Shown here: positions 1 to 8,350 of the stretch, piece after piece
Layout: each line of letters opens with the position of its first letter
Position numbering within the stretch: position 1 is the stretch's first letter
Source: Methylobacterium sp. NEAU K
GTDB lineage: Bacteria > Pseudomonadota > Alphaproteobacteria > Rhizobiales > Beijerinckiaceae
NCBI RefSeq assembly: GCF_030700285.1
Contig: NZ_JAUYZJ010000031.1
Location: 1-64,000 of the forward strand
Length of the DNA stretch: 64,000 nt
Direction of reading: 5' to 3'
The notes under the pieces: model-generated
Told to the model about the DNA's origin: nothing
Databases searched by the model: none
What the model saw: only the letters and a program-made list of their open reading frames with translations
Position numbers and translations under genes: made by a program

Positions 1-28
1 CTAGGGTCAAAACCTAATCAGCTTGACC
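1..28 (+). repeat. Left arm of terminal inverted repeat
   Basis: Starts CTAGGGTC and contains AATCAGCTTG at 16-25. It pairs with 490-517 on the opposite strand at 23 of 28 positions. A shorter internal inverted repeat (AGGGTCAA at 3-10, TTGACCCT at 23-30) lets this arm also fold on itself. Confidence 0.65.
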
Positions 29-115
29 CTGGGAGGGCCGCCCGCTTTCGACCCATTGCGGACGGTCAGGTTGAGTGTGGAAGCAGAATTGCGGCCTTGT
101 CATGGACGTTGCAAC

Positions 116-451
116 TCAGGAAACTTTTCGGTGACCAAATTTACTTGCCCAGCCTCCGATTGAAGCTCCGATCCAAAGAGAAGCATAAAGTAGGCAAGAG
201 CTTATCAAGAATATGATATGCCCTGCATTGCCAGAAAATCCATTCTTGTCTATAGCCTTAGTAAATATTATTGCTGCTAATATGATTAAAAATAAACTCA
301 GCGGCGATTTTAACCCTAATCTTGGTCGCTGCTTACCTTTACGATAGCCAACGGCGAAACCAAATATTAGCAACAAAAGCGCGACATATGGAATTAGATA
401 CAGTAACATGACAGATACCCAATCGGGACGATCACTGGCTAACCGTAGCAT
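116..451 (-). CDS. Small membrane protein of unknown function inside the inverted-repeat element
   Basis: The 111-residue product is not recognised. It has a hydrophobic segment near residues 15-35, a basic loop (GYRKGKQRPR), then two further hydrophobic stretches near 50-65 and 76-97, suggesting a three-helix inner-membrane protein with a basic C-terminus. Base composition is far more AT-rich than the neighbours and it is the only sizeable ORF in the element, so it is best regarded as a passenger gene. No helicase, nuclease or transposase motif is visible. The reading frame is open over its whole length, but it could be non-functional. Confidence 0.5.
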   Translation of the reverse strand: MLRLASDRPDWVSVMLLYLIPYVALLLLIFGFAVGYRKGKQRPRLGLKSPLSLFLIILAAIIFTKAIDKNGFSGNAGHIIFLISSCLLYASLWIGASIGGWASKFGHRKVS

Positions 452-489
452 TTGAGCGTCCGCTCGCCACCCTTCTCGGACATCATCAC

Positions 490-517
490 GGCCAAGCTGA
501 TTGAGTTCAGACCCTAG
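490..517 (-). repeat. Right arm of terminal inverted repeat
   Basis: The reverse complement starts CTAGGGTC and contains AATCAGCTTG, in the same spacing as the left arm. It ends one base before the high-GC coding remnant begins, which marks the likely element boundary. Confidence 0.65.
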
Positions 518-522
518 CCCTG

Positions 523-906
523 GTGGTCACGCGAGACGGTCTCCGAGGGGTGCTCGTGCTGAACCGCCGCCACGCGGACGGGCGGCACCTGCCCCACGCC
601 ACGGATGTCGCCGCCGATTTCGACGTGCTGGAGCTGCGCGAAGCCCACCTCGTGCCGAGCCGGGCGATCACGGATCTCGCCTTCGGGCGGGTCACGGCGG
701 CGGCCGCCTTCCCCGCCCTCCATCTCGGCGATGGCAGCGCCTATCTGTGCGGCCGCGACGAGGCGGGGCGGGCGACGACCTTCGACATCGGGAGCGGTGT
801 CGCCAGCGCAGTCGATCCCGCCTACCTGCCCCACTCCACGCGCTGGCGCGTCATGGTCCCGGAGGCCGGCGGCCTCGCAACTGTGTTCGAGGCGGGACCC
901 GCCTGA
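523..906 (+). CDS. Hypothetical protein, probably the 3' remnant of a gene cut by the adjacent element
   Basis: The 127-residue frame opens at a GTG with no ribosome-binding site, and the coding character (high GC, third-position bias) continues back to base 518, exactly where the inverted-repeat element ends. An in-frame stop lies at 502-504 inside the element. The product is an alternating hydrophobic/charged sequence with no motif I recognise; it reads like the C-terminal domain of a larger cytoplasmic protein. It converges on ispE with a 24-base gap. I infer truncation by insertion; a short intact gene is the alternative. Confidence 0.45.
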   Translation: MVTRDGLRGVLVLNRRHADGRHLPHATDVAADFDVLELREAHLVPSRAITDLAFGRVTAAAAFPALHLGDGSAYLCGRDEAGRATTFDIGSGVASAVDPAYLPHSTRWRVMVPEAGGLATVFEAGPA

Positions 907-930
907 GACCGGCGTCGCCGCCGGGACGGA

Positions 931-1803
931 TCAGCGCAGGAAGGTCGGTGCCACCCACCAGCCCGGATGGGCGGCACGCAGCGCGGAGGCCGCCCGCACG
1001 GCGGCGCGCCGGTCGGAGAACAGCGCGAACACCGTCGCCCCCGAACCCGACATCCGCGCGAGGCTGCAGCCACAGTCACGCAGCGCCGCCAGCGCGACGC
1101 CGATCACCGGAGCCACCGTGAGGGCCGGCGCCTCCAGGTCGTTCCGGGCCGGAACGAGCGCCGCCACGAGGGCGTCGCCGCCGAGATCTTCGGAGATGCC
1201 GGGATGCGGCGCGCCGTCGAGCCTCTGCCCGACCGCGAGGCCGAGCGCCTTGAACACCGGGGCGGTCGGCACCGGAACGCCGGGGTTTACCAGCACGGCC
1301 GAGAGCGGTGCCAGGCCGAGCGCCGGGCCGATGGTCTCGCCGGCACCGCGCATCATACGGGCCCGCGGATCGAGGCAGACCGGCACATCGGCCCCCGTCT
1401 CGCGTGCGGTGGCCACGACGGCCGCGTGGTCGAGCGGTAGCGCGTTGAGGCGCGCCAGCAGCCTCAGGGCCGCGGCGGCATCCGAGGAGCCGCCGCCGAT
1501 GCCGGCGGCGACTGGTAGGCGCTTGACGAGATGGAAGGCCCCCGTCCGCAGGGACGGCACCCGCGCCGCGAGCCCCCGGGCGGCGCGCAGGACGAGGTTG
1601 TCGTCTGTCGGGCCAGCCGGGCCGGCGGTCGGGCCGCTGACCGCGAGGCCGAGCGGGGCTGCGGGGTTCAGGGTCAGCCGGTCGGCAACGCCCGCGAAGG
1701 CCACCAGGCTCTCCAACTCGTGGTAGCCGTCGCCAGCCCGCCGCCCGAGAACGTGGAGCGTGAGATTCACCTTGGCGGGGGCACGGTCTGCGAGCAGGGG
1801 CAC
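931..1803 (-). CDS. ispE: 4-diphosphocytidyl-2-C-methyl-D-erythritol kinase
   Basis: IspE phosphorylates the 2-hydroxyl of CDP-methylerythritol with ATP in the non-mevalonate isoprenoid pathway, in the cytosol. The 290-residue protein has the usual family length and the GHMP-kinase layout: substrate-binding APAKVNL near residues 8-14, the ATP-binding glycine-rich loop [14 protein letters not shown] at about 97-110, and the catalytic aspartate in TGADVPV at about 139. A C-terminal [16 protein letters not shown] motif is also present. The start is a GTG; the Shine-Dalgarno is weak, but no longer start is available and the N-terminus matches the family. Isoprenoids made here feed ubiquinone (ubiA, 37.8 kb), hopanoids and carotenoids. 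Confidence 0.95.
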   Translation of the reverse strand: MPLLADRAPAKVNLTLHVLGRRAGDGYHELESLVAFAGVADRLTLNPAAPLGLAVSGPTAGPAGPTDDNLVLRAARGLAARVPSLRTGAFHLVKRLPVAAGIGGGSSDAAAALRLLARLNALPLDHAAVVATARETGADVPVCLDPRARMMRGAGETIGPALGLAPLSAVLVNPGVPVPTAPVFKALGLAVGQRLDGAPHPGISEDLGGDALVAALVPARNDLEAPALTVAPVIGVALAALRDCGCSLARMSGSGATVFALFSDRRAAVRAASALRAAHPGWWVAPTFLR

Positions 1804-1870
1804 GGGATCTCGGACGGGTCGGGCGTGAACGGGCTTGACGCTCTACAGGCTCGCGCCTTGTAACAACAGC

Positions 1871-3109
1871 TCAGCTCAAATCCCCATGCGGCCGGTACGG
1901 CAGGGCGTCGCCGACCCGGATCGCACCCAGATCCTCGGCGAGTTCCGCCAGCCCGTCGCTCGCCGACAGGCCCGACATGGCGCCTGCCGGCGCCGGCACC
2001 GCCTCCGGCACGCCGTCGGCGCCCGCGCGGAGGCAGACGGGCAGGTATTCGCGCCGGCCCGCACGCTTCTCCCGGGCGAAGCCGCTGCGCACGGTCAGCG
2101 CCGGCATCGCATCGCGTGCGCCGGAGAGGTGCAGCACCAGGGGGTAGAGCACCGCGAGCGCGGTCACGTAGGCGGCGGCCGGGTTGCCCGGCAGGCCGGC
2201 GAAGGGCGTGCCCGCCACATCCCCCAGGGCCACCGGCCGGCCCGGCTTGATCGCCAGCCGCCAGAAGGTGAGCGCGCCCGACGCCTCAACGGCGGCGCGG
2301 ACGTGATCCTCCTCGCCCACCGAGACGCCCCCGGAGGTGAGGATCAGGTCGTGCTCCGCGGCCGCCGCCTCGAGGCGCTGTCGCAGGGGACCGGGCGCGT
2401 CGCGCAGGATGCCGAGGTCGGCCGGCTCGGCGCCGAGCCGCCGCAGCAGCGCCGCCAGCATGGGTCTGTTGGCGTCGTAGATTCCGGCGGGCGGCAGGGG
2501 GCATCCGGGCGCCGTCAGCTCGTCGCCGGTGGAGAACAGCGCCACCCTGAGGGGCGTGCGCAGTCGCAGGTCCGGCAAGCCGAGCGCGGCCGCCAGGGCG
2601 AGGTGCCGGGGGCCCAGCCGCGTGCCGGCCCGGATCGCGAGGCTGCCGCGCGCCACGTCCTCGCCGGCCCGGCGGCGATTGGCTCCTCGCGCGAGGCCGG
2701 CCGGCACGACGACGGCGTCGCCCGCGACCCGGACGTCCTCCTGCATCGCTACGGTATCGGTGCCCGGCGGCATCGGCGCCCCGGTGAAGATCCGAACGGC
2801 GTAGCCCGGCCCCGGATCGGCCGGCGCGTGACCGGCCGGTACGCGGCCGCCAAGCGGCAGGAGCGTCTCGCCGGCTCGGGGGAGATCGCCCGCCCCAAGG
2901 GCGTAGCCGTCGACCGCCGCATTGTCGAACGGCGGCAGATCGACCGGCGCGATCAGGTCCTGCGCCAGGATGCGCCCGTCCGCGCGCTCGAGGGGGACCG
3001 TCTCGATCCCGGATAGGACCGGCAGCCGCGCGCGCAGCAGCGCCACCGCGTCGGCGACCCGCATCGGTGCGGGCGCGGCGTCAAAACAGTCGCGGCTCAG
3101 GCGGCCCAT
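1871..3109 (-). CDS. moeA: Molybdopterin molybdenumtransferase MoeA
   Basis: MoeA inserts molybdate into adenylylated molybdopterin, the last step of molybdenum-cofactor assembly. The 412 residues contain the family landmarks in order: PPFDNAAVDGYAL near 59-71, the domain III mononucleotide-binding region with FSTGDEL and YDANRPML, the signature TSGGVSVGEEDHV around 260, KPGRPVALG, and GLPGNPAAAYV. The upstream start is preferred because the extended N-terminus (MGRLSRDCFDAA) is typical of alphaproteobacterial MoeA; a second ATG lies at codon 16. It lies 67 bases downstream of ispE's start and on the same strand. The MoaD gene at 58.8 kb belongs to the same pathway. Confidence 0.95.
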   Translation of the reverse strand: MGRLSRDCFDAAPAPMRVADAVALLRARLPVLSGIETVPLERADGRILAQDLIAPVDLPPFDNAAVDGYALGAGDLPRAGETLLPLGGRVPAGHAPADPGPGYAVRIFTGAPMPPGTDTVAMQEDVRVAGDAVVVPAGLARGANRRRAGEDVARGSLAIRAGTRLGPRHLALAAALGLPDLRLRTPLRVALFSTGDELTAPGCPLPPAGIYDANRPMLAALLRRLGAEPADLGILRDAPGPLRQRLEAAAAEHDLILTSGGVSVGEEDHVRAAVEASGALTFWRLAIKPGRPVALGDVAGTPFAGLPGNPAAAYVTALAVLYPLVLHLSGARDAMPALTVRSGFAREKRAGRREYLPVCLRAGADGVPEAVPAPAGAMSGLSASDGLAELAEDLGAIRVGDALPYRPHGDLS

Positions 3110-3256
3110 TGCGGCGCGGTGTCGGTCGGGGGCAGGGGGCGGGTCGGCACGGGCGCCTCGCGGGGCTATGGCTCGCCGGCTTGCGGCATCGGGGCCGTGT
3201 GATCAAGCCCCGGGCCGTGGCCTCGGCCGGTACGATCCGCTACGCTCCCCGTCGCC

Positions 3257-4414
3257 ATGCCTGCCGCCGACGAGCTTCCGTGCCAGCGACACCTGTTCGA
3301 GGTGCCGGCGGATGTCAGCTATCTCGACGCCGCGGCATGGTCGCCCTTGCCGCGTGCCGTCCGGATGGCCGGCGAGGCCGGAATCCTGGCCAAGACTCGT
3401 CCCTGGACGCATCCCCGCGCGGCGTTTGCCGCCCGGGCCGAGCGAGCCCGTGCGGCCGCGGCCACGCTGATCGGAGCGACTACGGACGATTTCGCGATCG
3501 TCGGCTCGGTGAGCCACGCGATGGCGACGGCCGCCCGCAACCTCGCCCCGGAGCCGGGTGGGCGCCTGCTGCGGGTGGCTGACGAGTTCCCGTCCCTCCG
3601 CTACGCCTTCGACCGGCTGGCGGCTGCCCGCGGTCTCGCCGTGGAGGAGGTCGCCCGCCCCGCGGACGGCGACTGGACCGCGGCGCTGCTGGCGGCGATC
3701 GCGCGCCCAGGCGCCCCGCCGCTCGCCCTCGCGACCCTGACGCCCCTGCACTGGACCGACGGTCTCCTGATCGACCTCGACCGTCTGGCGCCCGCGGTGC
3801 ACGCAGCCGGCGCCGACCTGGTGATCGACGCGACGCAGGCGGTGGGCGCCGTGCCGGTGGATGTCGGCCGGTGGCGGCCCGATTTCCTCGCCTTCCCCAC
3901 CTACAAATGGGCACTCGGTCCCTACGGCCTCGCCTTTCTGTATGCAGCGCCCGACCGGCAGGACGGCGTGCCGATCGAGGAAAATCTTGGAAACCGGTCG
4001 CCGACGTCCGGGGGGCGGCGCTACGACCGGGGCGAGTTGAAAGATCCCGTAGCCCTGTCGATGGCGGCGACCGGCCTGGAACTGATCGCCGGCTGGGGCA
4101 TGCCGGCGGTGTCCGCGAGGCTCCGCGGGCTCACCGACCGACTGGCCGAGGGGGTCAGCGCGCTGGGCCTCGCGGTCGCGCCGCGGCCCCTGCGGACACC
4201 CCACATCCTCGGGCTGCGCGCACCCGGCGGCCTGCCTGTCGGCCTCGTGGAGCGCCTGGAGCGAGAGCACGTTTTCGTGAGCGAGCGGTCGGGAGCGCTG
4301 CGGCTGAGTCCACACGTCTGGGCGAACGAGGTCGACGTCGCGCGCTGTCTCGCCTCTCTGGCGGGCGCGTTCGACGGTCTTGCCGCACACGGTACGGAAA
4401 CAGGTCGCGGATAG
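3257..4414 (+). CDS. PLP-dependent class V aminotransferase / cysteine desulfurase-like protein
   Basis: The 385-residue protein has the class V (NifS/Csd-like) fold signatures: an N-terminal YLDAAAWSPLP, the cofactor-phosphate region, DATQAVGAVPVDV with the aspartate that contacts the pyridine nitrogen, and YKWALGPYG, in which the lysine forms the Schiff base with PLP. No active-site cysteine loop typical of IscS/SufS is apparent, so desulfurase activity is doubtful; a general aminotransferase or lyase role is more likely. The substrate cannot be deduced. It is monocistronic, diverging from moeA across 147 bases. Confidence 0.82.
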   Translation: MPAADELPCQRHLFEVPADVSYLDAAAWSPLPRAVRMAGEAGILAKTRPWTHPRAAFAARAERARAAAATLIGATTDDFAIVGSVSHAMATAARNLAPEPGGRLLRVADEFPSLRYAFDRLAAARGLAVEEVARPADGDWTAALLAAIARPGAPPLALATLTPLHWTDGLLIDLDRLAPAVHAAGADLVIDATQAVGAVPVDVGRWRPDFLAFPTYKWALGPYGLAFLYAAPDRQDGVPIEENLGNRSPTSGGRRYDRGELKDPVALSMAATGLELIAGWGMPAVSARLRGLTDRLAEGVSALGLAVAPRPLRTPHILGLRAPGGLPVGLVERLEREHVFVSERSGALRLSPHVWANEVDVARCLASLAGAFDGLAAHGTETGRG

Positions 4415-4532
4415 TTTCGGAAGTCGTGGCCGGACCAATGCGGATGGCGTGGCGGCCGCCCTGCCTAGATGACGCGGCGGAAGCGCGGCCATTTCATCCG
4501 GAAGGACGCCGCCCGCAACATTATGCCGAATT

Positions 4533-5855
4533 ATGCCGAGATTCATGCCGCGACCCGGTGAGACCCTTTGCGCACCGGCGACCGGCCGCAGCCTGCGGTT
4601 GCCCGCTTCGGTGCGTGCCGCCCTGTCCGGACGGTTTGCCGTGATCCTGTCCGGCGAGCTGATCCAGAGCCTGTTCCACTTCGTGCTGAACATCCTGCTG
4701 GTGCGCGCGCTCGGCGCGCACGATTACGGGCTGTTCGCCATCGTGTTCACGGTCGGCGCCGTCAGCATCACCTATATCCGCGCCCTTGTGGCGATCCCGG
4801 CGACGCTTCACCTCGCCCGCAGCCTCGGCCGGCCGGCCGCCCTCGGCTACGACGTGATGTTCGGCTCCGGGGCGGCGTTGGTCTCCGGTCTGATGGCGCT
4901 CGCCACCGGCGCGGCGCTCGTACCGGTGATGGGCCTCGGCGCCTTGGCGGCCGGGGCCTTCGTGGCACTCTACGGCTTCCGCAGCTACCTGCGGATCGTG
5001 CTGCTCGCCCGTGGGCGGCCGCAGATCGCGGGCTTGAGCGACCTCGTCTACGCCGTCTGCGGCGCCCTGTTCGTCTGGAGCGGGCTGAACGGCGAGGGCA
5101 CGGCGCTCCTCGAGCGGGCCTTTCTCGCCATCGCGCTGGCCCATGCGATCGCCATCGCGGTGGCCTACGGGGCGTTGCGCCAGCGGCTGCGCCTCTCGCT
5201 CCATGCCCGCGCGCGGGCGCGCTACAGGGCGATCTGGCGGACCCTGGCGTGGTCGCTCGCGGGCGTCACCAGCCTCACCGTGCAGGGACAGGGCCTGACG
5301 CTGCTGTTCGCCCTCATAGCGGGCCCGGCCGCCTATGCGCCGATCGCCGCGACGCTCGTGCTGTACGCACCGCTACGCATCCCCACGAACGCGCTGATGA
5401 ACATGGTCCTGCCGGAGATCAGCGGATTGCTGGCCGCCGGGCAGGTTCACGCAGTCCGTCGGCTCGTGGTGCGCTACGCCCTGCTGATCGGCTGCGCCTG
5501 CCTCGCCTACGGGGTGGTGATGGCGATGACCCTGCCGCTGATCGAGCAGATGCTGTTCAAGGGGCGGTTCGCGGACGAGCGCATGGGCTTGATCGGGCTC
5601 GGCGTCTGGGCGGTGGTGACCGTGTCGCTGCTCTACGCGATCCCGCGCGCCTACCTTGAGGCGTCCGCGGCCTTCCGGACGATCACCGCCGGGGCGGTGG
5701 CGAGCGCCGCGCTGGGCTTCGCCATCATGGTGCCGCTCCTGCTGCTGCTGCCGCCGGCCACCGCGCTCCTCGGCCTGCTCACCTCCGAGGCCGCCACGCT
5801 CGCATGGTCGGTGGGCGCGTTCCGGGTTCGAACGCGGGCACCGCGCATCCCGTGA
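4533..5855 (+). CDS. Wzx-like polysaccharide flippase (MOP superfamily)
   Basis: This 440-residue, strongly hydrophobic protein has about 12 predicted membrane helices, including LIQSLFHFVLNILLVRALG near the N-terminus with the G-A-x-D-Y-G-L-F motif that follows helix 1 in oligosaccharide flippases. Such proteins translocate undecaprenyl-linked repeat units from the cytoplasmic to the periplasmic leaflet. It opens the first polysaccharide island and is followed by convergent genes for an acyltransferase and glycosyltransferases, which supports export of an extracellular polysaccharide. A second in-frame ATG lies four codons downstream, so the exact start is uncertain. Confidence 0.82.
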   Translation: MPRFMPRPGETLCAPATGRSLRLPASVRAALSGRFAVILSGELIQSLFHFVLNILLVRALGAHDYGLFAIVFTVGAVSITYIRALVAIPATLHLARSLGRPAALGYDVMFGSGAALVSGLMALATGAALVPVMGLGALAAGAFVALYGFRSYLRIVLLARGRPQIAGLSDLVYAVCGALFVWSGLNGEGTALLERAFLAIALAHAIAIAVAYGALRQRLRLSLHARARARYRAIWRTLAWSLAGVTSLTVQGQGLTLLFALIAGPAAYAPIAATLVLYAPLRIPTNALMNMVLPEISGLLAAGQVHAVRRLVVRYALLIGCACLAYGVVMAMTLPLIEQMLFKGRFADERMGLIGLGVWAVVTVSLLYAIPRAYLEASAAFRTITAGAVASAALGFAIMVPLLLLLPPATALLGLLTSEAATLAWSVGAFRVRTRAPRIP

Positions 5856-5960
5856 GCGGCCGGTAAGGGCTTCGTCCGACGAGGCTGCTGCGCACCGGCG
5901 CCACCCCGCGCATTCCGATGCCGAACCGGCATCCGCGGCCTTGAGCATCGCGCCAGCGCC

Positions 5961-7085
5961 TCAGGCCGCTGCCTCGGCGGGCATCGGCTCCGCGGTCGCG
6001 GGCTTGCCGAACCGCTGCCGCCACGCGTGTCGAGTGCGGTCGACCAGATGCGCTGCAGCGCCCTGAGGCGTGCGTGCGCCCATCATCGAGGTCAAGGTCA
6101 GGTTCTGAGTGCCGAATCGGCCCTTGAACCCCTCGTCGCCGCAGAGGAAGTCTACCGTGTGCAGCCCGTGGTCGATCGACCACATGATGTAGTCCATCAT
6201 CAGCACCATCCCGGGCGAGCCGCGCTCGAAGGCCGGATCGTAGGTTGTGACGAAGGCCATCATCGTGCCGGCCTGGACGAAGTTGATCGACACCGCCACG
6301 ACTGCATCGCCGCATTCGAGCACAAAGGCGTGCAGCAGCCCCGACTCGGCCAGCACCCGCACCATGGCCGGGAGGGCGCCCGAACCCTCGTCGTAGAATG
6401 CCGTGGAGGGCAGGTCGTGGGTCGCGAGCCAGGCCCGCTTGAAGGCGGTCAGCCTGTCGAGCACCGGCCCGAGCGGCTCTTCGGGGCCGAGCAGGCGGAA
6501 GGTCAGCGGCCCGCGCTCGCCGATGAACTTCTGGCCGCGGCGGTAGTTCTGGCGGGTCTTCTTCGACTGTGCATCGAACCAAGCCTGCCCGGTCGGCCAG
6601 GGTCCGCGCACGCGCCAGTTCGCCTCGTCGCGGTGGTTCGGGCGCAGCCGGACGCCCCCGGTCGAGGCGTCGAGCAGCGCCCGCGCTGCAGCGTCGGGCA
6701 GGAGCCGGTTGAGGTAGGCGAGATCGAAGCCGCCGACTCGGCCGGTATGGTGCCACATCCGCTGCAGGAGCCCCGCGTCGGCGCGGTCCGCGAGCAGCGC
6801 GTCGCCGAAATCGGAGCAGTCCTTGGCGGCCCATTCCAGAACGCGGAAGCCCCGGCGGCGCACGGTGGCGAGCGGCAGCACGCCGACGAGCCTGTCAGCC
6901 CGCCACGCCAGCACGATCGCCAGCGCCCGGCGGTCGCGGTCGGAGGCGCTCGCCCACCAAGCGGAGATCCAGGCATGGCTCTGGAACACGAGCGCGCCGC
7001 TCCGCGCCCAAAGGGCGGTCCAGGCCGGTCCGACGGCCGCGAGCCTCTCGGCCGTGCGGATCGTCTCGAAGTGCTCGGGAGCCAT
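5961..7085 (-). CDS. CelD/BcsL-type GNAT acyltransferase
   Basis: The 374-residue cytoplasmic protein matches the double-GNAT acyltransferases annotated CelD or BcsL in polysaccharide loci. Recognisable features are the N-terminal AWTALWARSG...FQSHAWISAWW region, the basic KKTRQNYRRG helix near the middle (about residues 177-186), and the C-terminal VDFLCGDEGFKGRFG stretch followed by the second GNAT core. These enzymes are thought to acylate sugars or surface components. It sits two bases downstream of the sterol-desaturase-family gene, so the two are almost certainly co-transcribed and perhaps translationally coupled. Confidence 0.8.
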   Translation of the reverse strand: MAPEHFETIRTAERLAAVGPAWTALWARSGALVFQSHAWISAWWASASDRDRRALAIVLAWRADRLVGVLPLATVRRRGFRVLEWAAKDCSDFGDALLADRADAGLLQRMWHHTGRVGGFDLAYLNRLLPDAAARALLDASTGGVRLRPNHRDEANWRVRGPWPTGQAWFDAQSKKTRQNYRRGQKFIGERGPLTFRLLGPEEPLGPVLDRLTAFKRAWLATHDLPSTAFYDEGSGALPAMVRVLAESGLLHAFVLECGDAVVAVSINFVQAGTMMAFVTTYDPAFERGSPGMVLMMDYIMWSIDHGLHTVDFLCGDEGFKGRFGTQNLTLTSMMGARTPQGAAAHLVDRTRHAWRQRFGKPATAEPMPAEAAA

Positions 7086-7087
7086 GG

Positions 7088-8077
7088 TCAGGCGCCCGAC
7101 CGCGGCTGCGCTGGGAGGCCGCGCAGGCGGCGCATCTGCCGCATCATTCGCCGGCCCATCTTCCTGAGGGGTAGCAGATAGAGGCCCGAGAGGGATTGGT
7201 AGTCGGCCACATCCCGGTCGACGAGTCCGAACTTGAAGTCCTCGTTCGGTTCCGGGACGTGGAGGGTGCCGAAAAACCGATCCCAGAACGAGAACAGCAG
7301 GCCGAAATTTTTGTCGTAGTGCTGCGGTGCCGTCGAGTGGTGGAGCTGGTGCCAGTGCGGGCAGAGGATGACCGCATTGAGACGTCCGAACGAGATCTTG
7401 AAATGCGTATGGCGGACGAAATCCATCATCAAGATATTGCGCATGATGTAGACGTTGATCCCGAATACGGTCAGCTCGACCGGGTTGAGCGCCAGCAGGC
7501 TCCAGATCCCGAAGCAGATCCCGGGGATTACCCCGTCCCAGGCCCGGTTCATCAGTTCGTCGAGCGGATGCACCCGGTCCTTGGTGATGCCGACCATCAC
7601 CTCAGCCGAGTGGTGGACCTTGTGGAGTTCCCACAGGAACGGATAGCGGTGCTGGGCCGTGTGATAGAGGTAATAGGACAGGTCGTAGGCGAGCAGCATG
7701 GTGACGGTGAACATCACCACGGTCAGCGGCCCGGGTGCGCCGAGGATCGGCTGGTCGATGCCGAGGATCGCGCCGAACCCCCGGTTGGTCGCGTAGCCCA
7801 CCGCCACCACGAACGTCACCCCGGCGGGGATCAGCAGGAACGGCATGATCGCTTTGCGGGTGACGTAGAACAGCAGGTCCGCCCGCGCGGACGGGTGCGT
7901 GATCACCTCGTGCGGTAGCGCGAACTCAAAGAATTCCGCGAGCGAATATCGCTCCGCCGTGCGCAGATAGGCGATCAGCGCGCAGCCGAACGCGGTCGCG
8001 AACAGCAGTCCGGCGGCGATCAGGTTTTCGGCCGAGACCTTCTCGGTGATGCGCTGGATGAAGTCGACGACTTCCAT
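7088..8077 (-). CDS. Sterol desaturase / fatty-acid hydroxylase family membrane protein
   Basis: Members of this family are membrane-bound di-iron oxygenases that hydroxylate or desaturate lipids. The histidine clusters are all present: LYHTAQH, HKVHHS and HWHQLHHS, the expected HX3H / HX2HH / HX2-3HH set of ligands, set between four to six hydrophobic segments. I chose the ATG at 8077 (329 residues) over an upstream start because AAGGGA lies about ten bases before it and the protein then begins directly before the first membrane helix. The gene lies between glycosyltransferase genes and is the first of a two-gene unit with the CelD-like acyltransferase. The substrate is unknown; hopanoid or lipid-carrier modification is possible. 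Confidence 0.85.
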   Translation of the reverse strand: MEVVDFIQRITEKVSAENLIAAGLLFATAFGCALIAYLRTAERYSLAEFFEFALPHEVITHPSARADLLFYVTRKAIMPFLLIPAGVTFVVAVGYATNRGFGAILGIDQPILGAPGPLTVVMFTVTMLLAYDLSYYLYHTAQHRYPFLWELHKVHHSAEVMVGITKDRVHPLDELMNRAWDGVIPGICFGIWSLLALNPVELTVFGINVYIMRNILMMDFVRHTHFKISFGRLNAVILCPHWHQLHHSTAPQHYDKNFGLLFSFWDRFFGTLHVPEPNEDFKFGLVDRDVADYQSLSGLYLLPLRKMGRRMMRQMRRLRGLPAQPRSGA

Positions 8078-8350
8078 GAAGAGGCGTTTCCCTTCGCCGG
8101 ACCGGCCCGCTCGGCGAATTCGGGGCGCCCGGTGCTTACCCTGCGGCGCGTGCAGCTCACCGGCTCCATTCGAACCGCTTGCGCCGTAACCGGATCGCCT
8201 GGCGAGCACTATCCCGGAACTGTGCTTACCGAGTTTTGATGCGACGGTGATTGTCCACCGAAGATTGAACGCGGGCGTCTGCCGCCGCGTCGGTCCCGAC
8301 GATGCTCTCCTCGCGGACGTACCACTGAAAGGGTCTTGTCCGGCGCTCGG

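Larger units (their letters stand above)
1..517. mobile_element. AT-rich element bounded by imperfect terminal inverted repeats (MITE-like or IS remnant)
   Basis: The first 28 bases of the window and bases 490-517, read in reverse complement, agree at 23 of 28 positions. Both begin CTAGGGTC and share an internal block AATCAGCTTG. The roughly 460 bases between them are clearly more AT-rich than the flanking coding DNA and carry one small ORF with no transposase motifs. Immediately outside the right arm the sequence becomes high-GC coding DNA with no start of its own, as expected if the element landed inside a gene. The left arm begins exactly at the window edge, so the outer boundary and any target-site duplication cannot be seen. 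It could be a non-autonomous element mobilised in trans or an IS that lost its transposase. Confidence 0.6.
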
